A DNA stretch of 40,260 nt. Origin: Devosia sp. Its GTDB lineage: Bacteria; Pseudomonadota; Alphaproteobacteria; Rhizobiales; Devosiaceae. The notes under the pieces are model-generated. The model saw only the letters and a program-made list of their open reading frames with translations. It was not told the DNA's origin and searched no databases. Position 1 is the first letter of the stretch. Each line of letters starts with the position of its first letter. Below are positions 31,780 to 39,555 of the stretch, piece after piece. A program made the translations under genes and the position numbers. The stretch is taken from assembly GCA_026126125.1 (NCBI GenBank), contig JAHCJW010000013.1, positions 1 through 40,260 of the forward strand, given 5' to 3'.

Positions 31780-33067
31780 GGCGCCTGTGCTGCTTTATGG
31801 CGCGGGGCGCGAAGCGCTCTCGACGCGGCAGTTTTTGCAGGCCGTGGCGCCCCAGGTGAAGGTTTATGTCACCGTCGACAGCGGCAGCGCCGATCTGCCC
31901 GATACCGAAGCCATCGCGCCGGACGAGCTGCCGGCGGCCTTTGCTGCGCATCGCATCGGGCTGATCGTCAAGAGCCCGGGCGTGTCGCGCTACAAGCCGG
32001 TCTTCGCGCAGGCGGCCGAGGCGGGTATTGCCGTCACCTCCAATCTCAACCTCTGGGGCCAGGCCTATCGCGCCGGCCGCACCGTCATCGCCATTACCGG
32101 CACCAAGGGCAAATCCACCACGGCGACGCTGACGCAATTGATGCTGGCCCATTCCGGCGTCGACGCGGGTCTTGCCGGCAATGTCGGCCTCGCGCCGCTC
32201 GACATCGCCGACCGGCACCGGGTCGTGGTGCTGGAGCTGTCGAGCTACCAGACCGCCGATATCGATTTCCTGCCCGATGTGGCGGCGATCACCAATCTTT
32301 ATCCCGAACATGTCGACTGGCACGGCTCGGTCGAACGCTATTATGCCGACAAGCTGAACCTGGTGAATCGGGACGGCAATCTGGCCGTGGCGCTGGGCGC
32401 GGCGGCGCGCGGCAACGTGCGCGTGGCCAAGGCCGTGCGCGACCATCGCCGGCTCCTCGGCGATCTCAATGCCGAGCAGCAGGCGCGCATCGAAGCCGCC
32501 GTGGCCCCTTCGCGGCTGCGCGGCGCGCATAATCTCGACAATGCCCTGCTGGCAGCGCAGATCGCGCTCTCAGCCGGGGGGACGATGGAGGGTGTCGTCC
32601 AGGGCATCGCCGCCTTCAGCCCGCTGCCCCACCGGCTCGAAGAACATGTGTTCGGCGGCGTGACCATTGTCGATGATTCGATCTCGACGACGCCCGAGGC
32701 CACTAAGGCGGCGCTGGCCGCCTATCCGGGGCGGCGCATCGCGCTTCTCGCCGGCGGGCATGAGCGCGAGCAGGATTATACCGAACTGGCGGGGCTCCTC
32801 GCCCCGCGCGGCGTGACGACGCTGGTCACCCTGCCGGTCACCGGCGAACGGCTGGCCCGCGCCACGCGCGCCGCTGCGGCCGAAATCAGCCTGTTCGAGG
32901 CACCCGACCTCGACGCGGCGCTGGACTGGCTCACCACCCAGGCGGCGCGCTTCGACACCGTCATCCTCTCGCCCGGCGCGCCCTCCTATAATCAGTTCAA
33001 GAATTTCGAGGCGCGTGGCGAGCGCTTCGTCGCCCTCTGCCGCGCCGCCTTTGCCGAAACGGCGTGA
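31769..33067 (+). CDS. murD2: MurD2-type UDP-MurNAc-L-Ala:L-glutamate ligase
   Basis: Mur-ligase family protein of 432 residues that would add L-Glu to UDP-MurNAc-L-Ala using ATP, the substrate-forming step for MurL. P-loop AITGTKGKSTTAT (about 108-120), then ELSSYQTADI and NLYPEHVDWHGS are classic MurD/MurC-family blocks. The third domain has LLAGGHEREQDY and ends SPGAPSYNQFKNFEARG. ATG at 31769 overlaps the murL stop. It is away from any division-and-cell-wall gene cluster, so a standard murD should exist elsewhere. The L-Glu preference is inferred from the pairing; the protein alone could also be an ordinary MurD. Confidence 0.85.
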   Translation: MRFEAPVLLYGAGREALSTRQFLQAVAPQVKVYVTVDSGSADLPDTEAIAPDELPAAFAAHRIGLIVKSPGVSRYKPVFAQAAEAGIAVTSNLNLWGQAYRAGRTVIAITGTKGKSTTATLTQLMLAHSGVDAGLAGNVGLAPLDIADRHRVVVLELSSYQTADIDFLPDVAAITNLYPEHVDWHGSVERYYADKLNLVNRDGNLAVALGAAARGNVRVAKAVRDHRRLLGDLNAEQQARIEAAVAPSRLRGAHNLDNALLAAQIALSAGGTMEGVVQGIAAFSPLPHRLEEHVFGGVTIVDDSISTTPEATKAALAAYPGRRIALLAGGHEREQDYTELAGLLAPRGVTTLVTLPVTGERLARATRAAAAEISLFEAPDLDAALDWLTTQAARFDTVILSPGAPSYNQFKNFEARGERFVALCRAAFAETA

Positions 33068-33077
33068 AGGACGCCGC

Positions 33078-33186
33078 TCAAAAACGCGTCGCGTTTCTTT
33101 CAGATCAGCTCTCCGCGCTTTAACCCTTTGTTTTATCTCATGTTTTTATCCCGAAACTGGGGCCACTTTCGGTAGACATGCTCTAA
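33078..33186 (+). repeat. RIME-like intergenic mosaic element, copy B
   Basis: Full-length copy in the opposite orientation to the one at 24760-24865. It begins with CGCGTCGCGTTTC, contains GGGGCCACTTTCGGTAGACA in its second half, and ends in ATGCTCTAA. It spans the gap between murD2 and the convergent regulator gene and contains that gene's stop codon (33183-33185). Confidence 0.85.
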
Positions 33187-34943
33187 AACGCGCGAATCAG
33201 CGACAAGGCCGGCACCCCGGCCTCGAGAAGGGCGGAGCGGATAGCATCGAGCAATGCGTCATCGACAATGCGCCGGCGCAGCTGGGTGATGATCCCATGC
33301 GCGCGAAAGCCGGGAACCTCCAGCACGCGCGGCAGATAGCGATTGACCATGTCGGCATCGCCCAGCCCCTGGGCCGCCATGATCGCCAGAATCGGCCCCA
33401 ATTCCCGATCGGCCTGTGAATAGGTTTCGGCATATTCCGCCGCCGGCCCGAATTCGTCGCGTTCCAGCGCCGCCAGCGCCCCGACGCCCAGATACCATCC
33501 CGGCGGCGAGGGTGCCCCCTGGAGCGCTGCCTTGGCCATCGGCGCGGCATCGGAAAGGCGCCCGATCAGCGCCAGATGCCGCGCCCGCGCCGCCAGCGCA
33601 TCCATGCTTCCCGGATTGAGCTGCAGCGCGGAGCCGTAGGCGGCTTCGGCCTGATCATGCTCACCCATCACCTCGTGCAGGCGCGCCTTCTGCTCCCAGA
33701 CGAAGCTATCGGTGGAGGCGATGCGCAAGGCGATGGCGATCATATTGCCGGCGATTCGCAGCCGATCCATCTCCGACGCCACGCCGCCACCGCCGCTGAA
33801 TTCGGCGGTGAGGCTGGCGACGGCGGCCAGCGCCGGGCCCGCCTGCCGGTCGCGCTCGCCAAGCGCGGTATAGCAGGCATTGGCCCTTTCGGACGCCGCG
33901 AAGGTGCCAGTATCGCGATACATGTCGAACAGCATGCGGCACAGATAGGCGTTTTCCTGGCCGGTGATAGAATTCTGCGCCAGGAACTCGCGCGCCCGGG
34001 CGTGCAGGGGCCCGCGCACACTGCCCAGAACCGACACCAATTCGACCGAGAGCTGGTCGAGCGTCCTGCCGTCACCGGCCAATACCGCCGGGATCGTCAT
34101 GGATTTGCTCCACACCACGCCGCTGCTCAACAGATCGGTCAGGATGACGCTGTATTGCAGGATCTGGGGCGCGTTCGGCGCGCGCCGAACGATGCCGGTC
34201 AGAACGAAGTCGCTCGTCCGCCCCTCCAGGTCCACGTTGTCATCCGTCCCGCCATAGCGCGCATTGACGGTGCCGAAGGGTTCAAGATCGGTGACCACCT
34301 CGATGGCCAGTCCGGCCGTCGCCGAAATCGTCGACGAATCACCGGTGAGATTCTGGAACTCCATCACCGTGAGTCGCGGGCGCTGCATGGCGCCGGAAGC
34401 CTGGGCCAGCGATTCCTGTCGCGGCCCCCAGGTCGAAAGCGAATAGGCCAGCGCCGTGGAGCCGACGGCAATGACCAACAGCACGAACCACGAAATGGTG
34501 ACGTGGCCCCGCGGCGCTGGCGGAACGGCTTTCGCCGGCGCGGGCAGGTTTGGCCGGCGCTCACCGGCACTCGGCTCGCGGCGCTCCTCGACCAGGAATT
34601 CGGGGACATAACGGCCAACCGGCAATTCGATTCGCACCGTTTCGTCGGCGCCCGGCCCGCTATAATACTGATCGAGCAAGGCCCGCAGGCGGCGCGCCTG
34701 CACCCGGACGATGGGATCGGCCTGCGGATCGAAATCGGAAGACCGCCCCAGCACGTCCACGGCGATGGAATAGGCCTTGATCGACGGGCCTTCTCCCTCC
34801 AGCCGACGCGTGACGATATAGTCGAGAAACCGCATCAACTGCGGCGAACGCGCCATTTCCGACCAGGACAAAACCCTATCCAGGGCCGACTTTATCTCGT
34901 CGCGCCGTGCCGACAGCTCTTTGGTTGGAACCTCTCGCAACAT
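33183..34943 (-). CDS. Membrane-anchored winged-helix/TPR protein (CadC-like regulator)
   Basis: Protein of 586 residues. An N-terminal OmpR-like winged-helix domain comes first (DPIVRVQARRLRALLDQYYS at 77-96, then VRIELPVGRYVP). A proline-rich linker (130-146) leads to one membrane helix (about 149-169, WFVLLVIAVGSTALAYS). The periplasmic part begins RLTVMEFQNLTGDS, like the TolB-type domains of adenylate-cyclase-related proteins, and ends in TPR-like repeats (AEAAYGSALQLNPGSMDALA). No cyclase domain is present. Such proteins are common and uncharacterised in Hyphomicrobiales. ATG at 34943 has a weak ribosome binding site. The direct TTACGC repeats upstream may be its own target. Confidence 0.8.
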   Translation of the reverse strand: MLREVPTKELSARRDEIKSALDRVLSWSEMARSPQLMRFLDYIVTRRLEGEGPSIKAYSIAVDVLGRSSDFDPQADPIVRVQARRLRALLDQYYSGPGADETVRIELPVGRYVPEFLVEERREPSAGERRPNLPAPAKAVPPAPRGHVTISWFVLLVIAVGSTALAYSLSTWGPRQESLAQASGAMQRPRLTVMEFQNLTGDSSTISATAGLAIEVVTDLEPFGTVNARYGGTDDNVDLEGRTSDFVLTGIVRRAPNAPQILQYSVILTDLLSSGVVWSKSMTIPAVLAGDGRTLDQLSVELVSVLGSVRGPLHARAREFLAQNSITGQENAYLCRMLFDMYRDTGTFAASERANACYTALGERDRQAGPALAAVASLTAEFSGGGGVASEMDRLRIAGNMIAIALRIASTDSFVWEQKARLHEVMGEHDQAEAAYGSALQLNPGSMDALAARARHLALIGRLSDAAPMAKAALQGAPSPPGWYLGVGALAALERDEFGPAAEYAETYSQADRELGPILAIMAAQGLGDADMVNRYLPRVLEVPGFRAHGIITQLRRRIVDDALLDAIRSALLEAGVPALSLIRAF

Positions 34944-34960
34944 GCCACATTAGCACCGCG

Positions 34961-35001
34961 TTACATGTAAAACACAAGGCCAGGTTACGCGAATTTTACG
35001 C
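34961..35001. promoter_or_regulatory. Palindrome and direct repeats upstream of the winged-helix gene
   Basis: TTACATGTAA (34961-34970) is a perfect 10-base palindrome. TTACGC occurs at 34985-34990 and again at 34996-35001, an 11-base period. Winged-helix proteins of the OmpR class usually bind direct repeats one helical turn apart, so autoregulation is plausible. The rest of the 250-base gap to 35194 shows no gene. Confidence 0.4.
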
Positions 35002-35193
35002 CAGTTTGCCTTTTGCACTGGCGGCGCTTCTCGCATAGAGGCCGCATCGGCGCGGTTGTGTTGCTGATTTGTCCGGCCCGTCGGATGCGCTGACCGGATG
35101 TGTTTGACCACCCCTTGAGTTTCGATGCGCCAGCAGAGGCCACGCTGCCGGCACGTCCCTTTTTTGTGAATGTTGTTCTGCTCGGCGCGGAAC

Positions 35194-35652
35194 ATGAGGT
35201 TGCGCTTGCTGCTTGGTTCGGACATTTCGCCCTTCATCGCCCTGATCGATGATGACGATCATTCCGCTCATTTGCTGCAACGTATGCTGGCGGATTGTGG
35301 TGCCGTCAACGCCGTGCATCTGGGCGGCGCCCAGACCGGGCTCGCGGCGCTGAAGACCATCCTCGACGACAATGCCGCCACCTGGCCTGCCCTGCTGATC
35401 GTGGACCTCAAGTCCCACAGCGACGCGGTGCTCGAATTCGTGGCGCCGATTCACGACTGGCTGCGCCACAAGGGCGTCGAACTGGCCGTGATGATTCCGC
35501 CGACCGACCGGTCCGGCCGGAACCGATATCTCGAAGCCGGCGTCGATGCCGTCTTCTTTCGCCAACCCGAACGCGACGCCTATCGGCGCGAGGCGGAAGG
35601 CATCATCAGTTTCCAGGCCCGCAGTCGGCGCCTGGATGCAGTTGGCATGTAA
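35194..35652 (+). CDS. Degenerate receiver-domain protein
   Basis: Stand-alone protein of 152 residues with a response-regulator receiver fold. The acidic pocket is IALIDDDDHS (Asp19-22), the putative phosphoacceptor is Asp71 in LLIVDLKS, and Thr104 lies in IPPTDR. The conserved Lys before Pro in the last strand is replaced by Arg (VFFRQPE, Arg123), so phosphorylation may be altered or lost. No output domain or kinase gene is adjacent. An upstream ATG at 35170 is in frame; neither start has a good ribosome binding site. Confidence 0.65.
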   Translation: MRLRLLLGSDISPFIALIDDDDHSAHLLQRMLADCGAVNAVHLGGAQTGLAALKTILDDNAATWPALLIVDLKSHSDAVLEFVAPIHDWLRHKGVELAVMIPPTDRSGRNRYLEAGVDAVFFRQPERDAYRREAEGIISFQARSRRLDAVGM

Positions 35653-35860
35653 CTCCTGCGTCCACAGGTTGCATGTCCAAGCGGAGAGCGTCACTGCAAT
35701 CCGGTTTCGTCACCGGTCTGCATTCCCAAGTGCGCTCTCCGCCCCGACTACGGGCCTCGGTCTGCACCACCGGAGCCTGAAAGCGCCGGTTCGGCTCCAA
35801 GGAACTGGCGCAAGGGCACGGTAGCGACACCTCCCGGTCGCAGACCGTACGGGGGGAGGA
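35645..35860. ncRNA. Candidate structured RNA region between convergent genes
   Basis: No credible gene exists in 35653-35941, yet four hairpins follow one another. The strongest has arms GCGGAGAGCG (35681-35690) and CGCTCTCCGC (35733-35742), extended inward by CACT/AGTG and closing on CCGGT/ACCGG. Others are CATG-AAC-CTG with CAG-GTT-CATG (around 35647-35675), GGAGCC/GGCTCC (35772-35798), and CCTCCC/GGGAGG (35830-35859) enclosing CGGTC/GACCG. It could be a small RNA on either strand, a decayed repeat, or a two-way terminator region. It does not fit a tRNA. Confidence 0.35.
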
Positions 35861-35941
35861 GCATTCGGCCGGCAGCGCTTTGTCCCTCAGCGCAGTCAGG
35901 TCGCTCGATATGCTTCTCCCCGCGGCCCATTGCTGGTTTCC

Positions 35942-36439
35942 TCATCTGTCCGTCTCCGGTTCGACACCATGGCGCAGCACGTCATGGGCAAAGAAGCGCA
36001 GGCTCGCCATGACCAGAACGGCGAGAAGCGCCACGCCTCCGGCCACCAGATAATGTCCCAGGGCCGTCGCCACACCCACCGCCCCGGCCAGCCACATGCC
36101 GGCGCCGGTTGTCAGCCCCCGCACTCCTGCCCCATTGCGGAAGATCGCGCCGGCCCCGAGAAAGGCGATGCCCGCCGTCACCGCTTCGACGGCGCGGATC
36201 GGGTCGGCGCGCGCATCGCTTTGCGGATCGAGCGTGTGAAAAATCTCGAAGGCGAGAATGGTGAACAAGGTCGCGGCGACGCAGATGAGGATATGCGTAC
36301 GCAAGCCCGCACCCGACGCATGGGTTTCGCGCTCGAAGCCGATGATCGCGCCGAACAGCGCCGCCAGGACCAGCCTGATGGCAATGATATGCTGGGGAAG
36401 ATAGGTATCAACGAGGCCGAAACTGTTGCCGACTTCCAT
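35942..36439 (-). CDS. MgtC/SapB-family membrane protein
   Basis: Inner-membrane protein of 165 residues with four or five hydrophobic segments. The family motif is ALFGAIIGFERETHASGAGLR (about 27-47, the GxERE block followed by GLRTH). Later blocks are AGIAFLGAGAIFRNG and VRGLTTGAGMWLAGAVG. MgtC proteins are tied to low-magnesium survival and regulation of the F-type ATP synthase, and are often not transporters. The long C-terminal soluble domain of Salmonella MgtC is absent, placing it in the shorter SapB-like branch. Transcribed alone, from an upstream region of about 90 bases shared with the end of the dehydrogenase gene. Confidence 0.93.
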   Translation of the reverse strand: MEVGNSFGLVDTYLPQHIIAIRLVLAALFGAIIGFERETHASGAGLRTHILICVAATLFTILAFEIFHTLDPQSDARADPIRAVEAVTAGIAFLGAGAIFRNGAGVRGLTTGAGMWLAGAVGVATALGHYLVAGGVALLAVLVMASLRFFAHDVLRHGVEPETDR

Positions 36440-36528
36440 GAAATGCCCCGCAGAGATGACGCTAAGGAGCAGAACTCGGCGAGGCGCTTAAGGTTCCGAA
36501 GGTTACCGCGCGCCGCTTCGTTTTTGTC

Positions 36529-37581
36529 TCAAGCCGGCGCGCCGATCCTGATCTGCAGCTTGACGTCGCTCGGCCGCGCCTCGACAGCGCGATCGAAAGC
36601 CGCGATGGCGTCGTCGAAAGCGAAGGTCTGGGAGATCAGCGGCTTGAGATCGACCTTGCCCGAAGCGATCAGCGCAATGGCGCGATCATATTGATGGGCG
36701 TAGCGAAAAACGTTCTCGATCCGCACTTCCTTGATCGAAGCGGCGGCGATATCGACCTTGACCGGCTCGACCGGCAGGCCGACGATGACGATGGCGCCGC
36801 CCGGACGCGGCAATTGCATGATCGTCTCCCAGGCCCTGGGCGAACCCGAACATTCAAAGACCAGGTCGGCGCCCCAGCCCTCGGTCAGCCGCGCCACTTC
36901 CTCGGCGAGGTTTTTCTCGCTGATATTGACCGGGACCACACCTTGATAGCGCGCGGCGATGTCGAGCTTGGGCTGGGCGAGGTCGGCGATGATGACGCGG
37001 GCGCAACCGCCGGCAAGGGCGGCAAGCGCCACCATGGTGCCGATCGGCCCCGCGCCCAGAACCACCGCTATGTCCCCCGGCGCGATCCGGGCCTTGCTGG
37101 CGGCCTGCATCCCCACTGCGAACGGCTCGACCATGGCGCCTTCGGCGAAGCTGACATGATCGGGCAGCTTGAAGGTGTAATTGGCCGGATGGACCACTTC
37201 GGGGGTCAACACGCCATGCACCGGGGGCGTCGCCCAGAAGCTCACCGCAGGATCGACATTATAGAGGCCGAGGCGGCTGGCGCGGGAATTGGGATCGGGA
37301 ATGCCCGGCTCCATGCAGACGCGGTCGCCAACCTTGAGATGGCTCACGCCCTCGCCCAATTCGATCACCGTTCCGGCGGCCTCGTGCCCCAGCACCATGG
37401 GCGCCTCGACGACGAAGGGGCCGATGCGTCCATGGGTGTAATAATGCACATCCGAGCCGCAGACGCCGACCGTGTGAATGGCGATCTTCACCATGCCCGG
37501 CCCCACCTCCAGCGGCAGCTCGATGTCGCGCAGCGCCAGTTCGTGCTGGCGTTCCAAAACAAGGGCTCGAACCTGCGCCAT
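36529..37581 (-). CDS. Zinc-dependent sorbitol/xylitol-type dehydrogenase (MDR family)
   Basis: Medium-chain NAD-dependent polyol dehydrogenase of 350 residues, oxidising sorbitol, xylitol or L-iditol to the ketose. The catalytic zinc site shows in [15 protein letters not shown] (about 38-52) and [12 protein letters not shown] (about 66-77). The NAD-binding Rossmann motif is [22 protein letters not shown] at 37581 is chosen with GAGGAGAG upstream; an in-frame start at 37644 is less likely. It is monocistronic here, without polyol transporter genes, so the exact polyol is unknown. Confidence 0.92.
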   Translation of the reverse strand: MAQVRALVLERQHELALRDIELPLEVGPGMVKIAIHTVGVCGSDVHYYTHGRIGPFVVEAPMVLGHEAAGTVIELGEGVSHLKVGDRVCMEPGIPDPNSRASRLGLYNVDPAVSFWATPPVHGVLTPEVVHPANYTFKLPDHVSFAEGAMVEPFAVGMQAASKARIAPGDIAVVLGAGPIGTMVALAALAGGCARVIIADLAQPKLDIAARYQGVVPVNISEKNLAEEVARLTEGWGADLVFECSGSPRAWETIMQLPRPGGAIVIVGLPVEPVKVDIAAASIKEVRIENVFRYAHQYDRAIALIASGKVDLKPLISQTFAFDDAIAAFDRAVEARPSDVKLQIRIGAPA

Positions 37582-37775
37582 GCTCACTCTCCTCGAAATG
37601 CGTTCCGCGCCCGGCGAGCAATACCCCATCGGCACCGCTCTCACCAGTATTGCCGCGCCCGGCGACGGGCAAAAACCAAGCCCATGTTAACCTCAATCGC
37701 CGAAGCGCCGGGGCCATTCATGTTCCGCTAACAGAGGGCGGATCATTTTCTCTCTCGCAAACAACGGGGCAGATC

Positions 37776-39251
37776 ATGGCACAGGAAAACCAGACGCGCT
37801 TCTCCACGCGGTTCCTGGTGCCCACCATCGCGGCCGTCGGGATCACCACGGTGGCGCTGGCCGGCTTCGTCGGCTGGTCGGCCAACCGGATCGACGCCGA
37901 AAGCCTGACACGCGAACAGCACCTGGTCACGCGGGCGCTGGCCGAACAGGTCGACCAACTCCAGATTGCCCAGACCGACCACGCCGTGTGGGACAACGCC
38001 ATCGACGCCTATCTGCGGGGCGACCGGCGCTGGCTGGTCGAAAATCTCGGGCTTTCCGCCTATGACTATTACGGCCATTCGCGCACGATCCTGCTCGACC
38101 CGCAGCTCAAGCCACTGATCGCGCTGCGCGAGGGCGGCCAGGTTCCGGCAAAATCGACCATAGGCGAAATCGATGCGCTGATACCGCTGATCCAGAGGCT
38201 GCGCAGCCTCGACGGGCGCGCGGCCATCGCCGCCTATAATGACGGCACCCGCGACAAGCCACCGTTCGAAACCGATGTCATGCTGTTCGAGGGCGAGCCC
38301 GCCCTGGTCGGGGTCATGCCGCTGCTCTCCTATAGCGGCGCCAACGCGCTGCCGCCCGGACGAGAGCCGATCTATGTGTCGGTGGCGATGCTCAACGACG
38401 GCATGGCGCGCTATCTCGAAGACCAATATCTGGTTGCCGAGCCTGCATTCATCCCGCAGCCCGACCCTGCCTCCGGACGGGCCGCCCATAGAATGGCCGA
38501 CAAGGACGGCAAGCCGGTCACCTGGTTCACCTGGCAACCGGCCCAGCCGGGCGCTCGGCTCCTCGCCGAAACCCTGCCGGCTCTCCTCGTCGGGCTTCTT
38601 ATCGCCGCGGGGATCATGGCGCTCCTGCTGCGCAATCTGCGCCAGGCCCTTGTGCAATTGCAGGCCGAACGCGAGGATGCGCAGCATCGCGCCCTGCACG
38701 ATCCCCTGACGGGCCTCGGCAATCGTCGGCTGTTCCAGACCCGGCTGGCCCAGGACATGGCCGCCATGCCACGCGGCGCGACGCGGCTGGCGCTGTTCGC
38801 GCTCGACCTCGATCATTTCAAGCAGGTGAACGATACGCTGGGACACGACGCCGGCGACGAATTGCTGGTCCAGGTCGCCTCCCGCATCAAGGCCACCCTG
38901 CCCGGCAATTGCACCCTGGCCCGTCTCGGCGGCGACGAATTTTCCATCATCATGCCCGGCATCGAATGTCATGAGGACGCCGCGGCGCTGGCGACGAGCA
39001 TCATCGAGGCCCTCTCGGTGCCCTTCAGCCTCGGCGGCCGCACCGCGACGATCGGCACCAGCATCGGCATCGCCACGGCCCCCGACATGGGCACCCATGA
39101 GACAGACCTGACGCGCCATGCCGACGACGCGCTCTATCGCGCGAAAAACGGCGGCCGCAATCGCTATTGCCTCTATAGCGAGGCTGGCGGCAACGAGCCG
39201 AAACGACGCGAAGCGCGGCTGCGGACGGCGCTCGCCGGCTCGGCCGGCTGA
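37776..39251 (+). CDS. Membrane-bound diguanylate cyclase with CHASE4-like sensor
   Basis: Protein of 491 residues making the second messenger c-di-GMP. A first helix (about 12-34) leads to a periplasmic CHASE4-like domain (TDHAVWDNAIDAYL at 67-80, then the sensor up to 255). A second helix spans about 267-287 (LPALLVGLLIAAGIMALLL). The GGDEF domain starts with HDPLTGLGNRRLF (308-320), keeps DLDHFKQVNDTLGH and has an intact GGDEF at 385-389, so it should be active. No RxxD product-inhibition site is visible just before the motif. ATG at 37776 has GGGGCAG upstream. The ligand is unknown. Confidence 0.92.
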   Translation: MAQENQTRFSTRFLVPTIAAVGITTVALAGFVGWSANRIDAESLTREQHLVTRALAEQVDQLQIAQTDHAVWDNAIDAYLRGDRRWLVENLGLSAYDYYGHSRTILLDPQLKPLIALREGGQVPAKSTIGEIDALIPLIQRLRSLDGRAAIAAYNDGTRDKPPFETDVMLFEGEPALVGVMPLLSYSGANALPPGREPIYVSVAMLNDGMARYLEDQYLVAEPAFIPQPDPASGRAAHRMADKDGKPVTWFTWQPAQPGARLLAETLPALLVGLLIAAGIMALLLRNLRQALVQLQAEREDAQHRALHDPLTGLGNRRLFQTRLAQDMAAMPRGATRLALFALDLDHFKQVNDTLGHDAGDELLVQVASRIKATLPGNCTLARLGGDEFSIIMPGIECHEDAAALATSIIEALSVPFSLGGRTATIGTSIGIATAPDMGTHETDLTRHADDALYRAKNGGRNRYCLYSEAGGNEPKRREARLRTALAGSAG

Positions 39252-39260
39252 AGCACGCGG

Positions 39261-39419
39261 TCAGGACGGCGGCTGCTGAGTCGCCGCATAGATCAGATAG
39301 AGGATGGCGAACACCACCACGATGCCGACGAGAGAGATGACGAGGACGCGCATGTTCATCTTGCGCGGGCTGGCCTGCCTCACCTCGGTCGTGGACTTGT
39401 TGGGATCATAGGTTTCCAT
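39261..39419 (-). CDS. Small single-pass membrane protein
   Basis: Protein of 52 residues: a hydrophilic N-terminus (METYDPNKSTTEVRQASPRK), one membrane helix (VLVISLVGIVVVFAILYLIY, about 25-44) and a short tail. The start, ATG at 39419, has AAGGAGAG upstream. It ends 10 bases from the convergent cyclase stop and is divergent from the adenine deaminase gene. No family recognised. Confidence 0.75.
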   Translation of the reverse strand: METYDPNKSTTEVRQASPRKMNMRVLVISLVGIVVVFAILYLIYAATQQPPS

Positions 39420-39555
39420 GGCGCTCTCCTTGGCCTCTTGAAAAAGCCAACGTGCGCCATGCCGTGACGGTTCCCCGCCGCTGCGTCTGGGGGCTTGACG
39501 GCAAGCGGGGGCAAGCCGACCTTTCGGCAACGAACCACAACAGGACGATGCCAGC

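Noticed and set aside
35681-35742. tRNA-like sequence with 7-base matching ends (GCGGAGA/TCTCCGC)
   Set aside because: Only 62 bases long, with no T-loop consensus, no anticodon arm and pairing that continues inward as one long stem.
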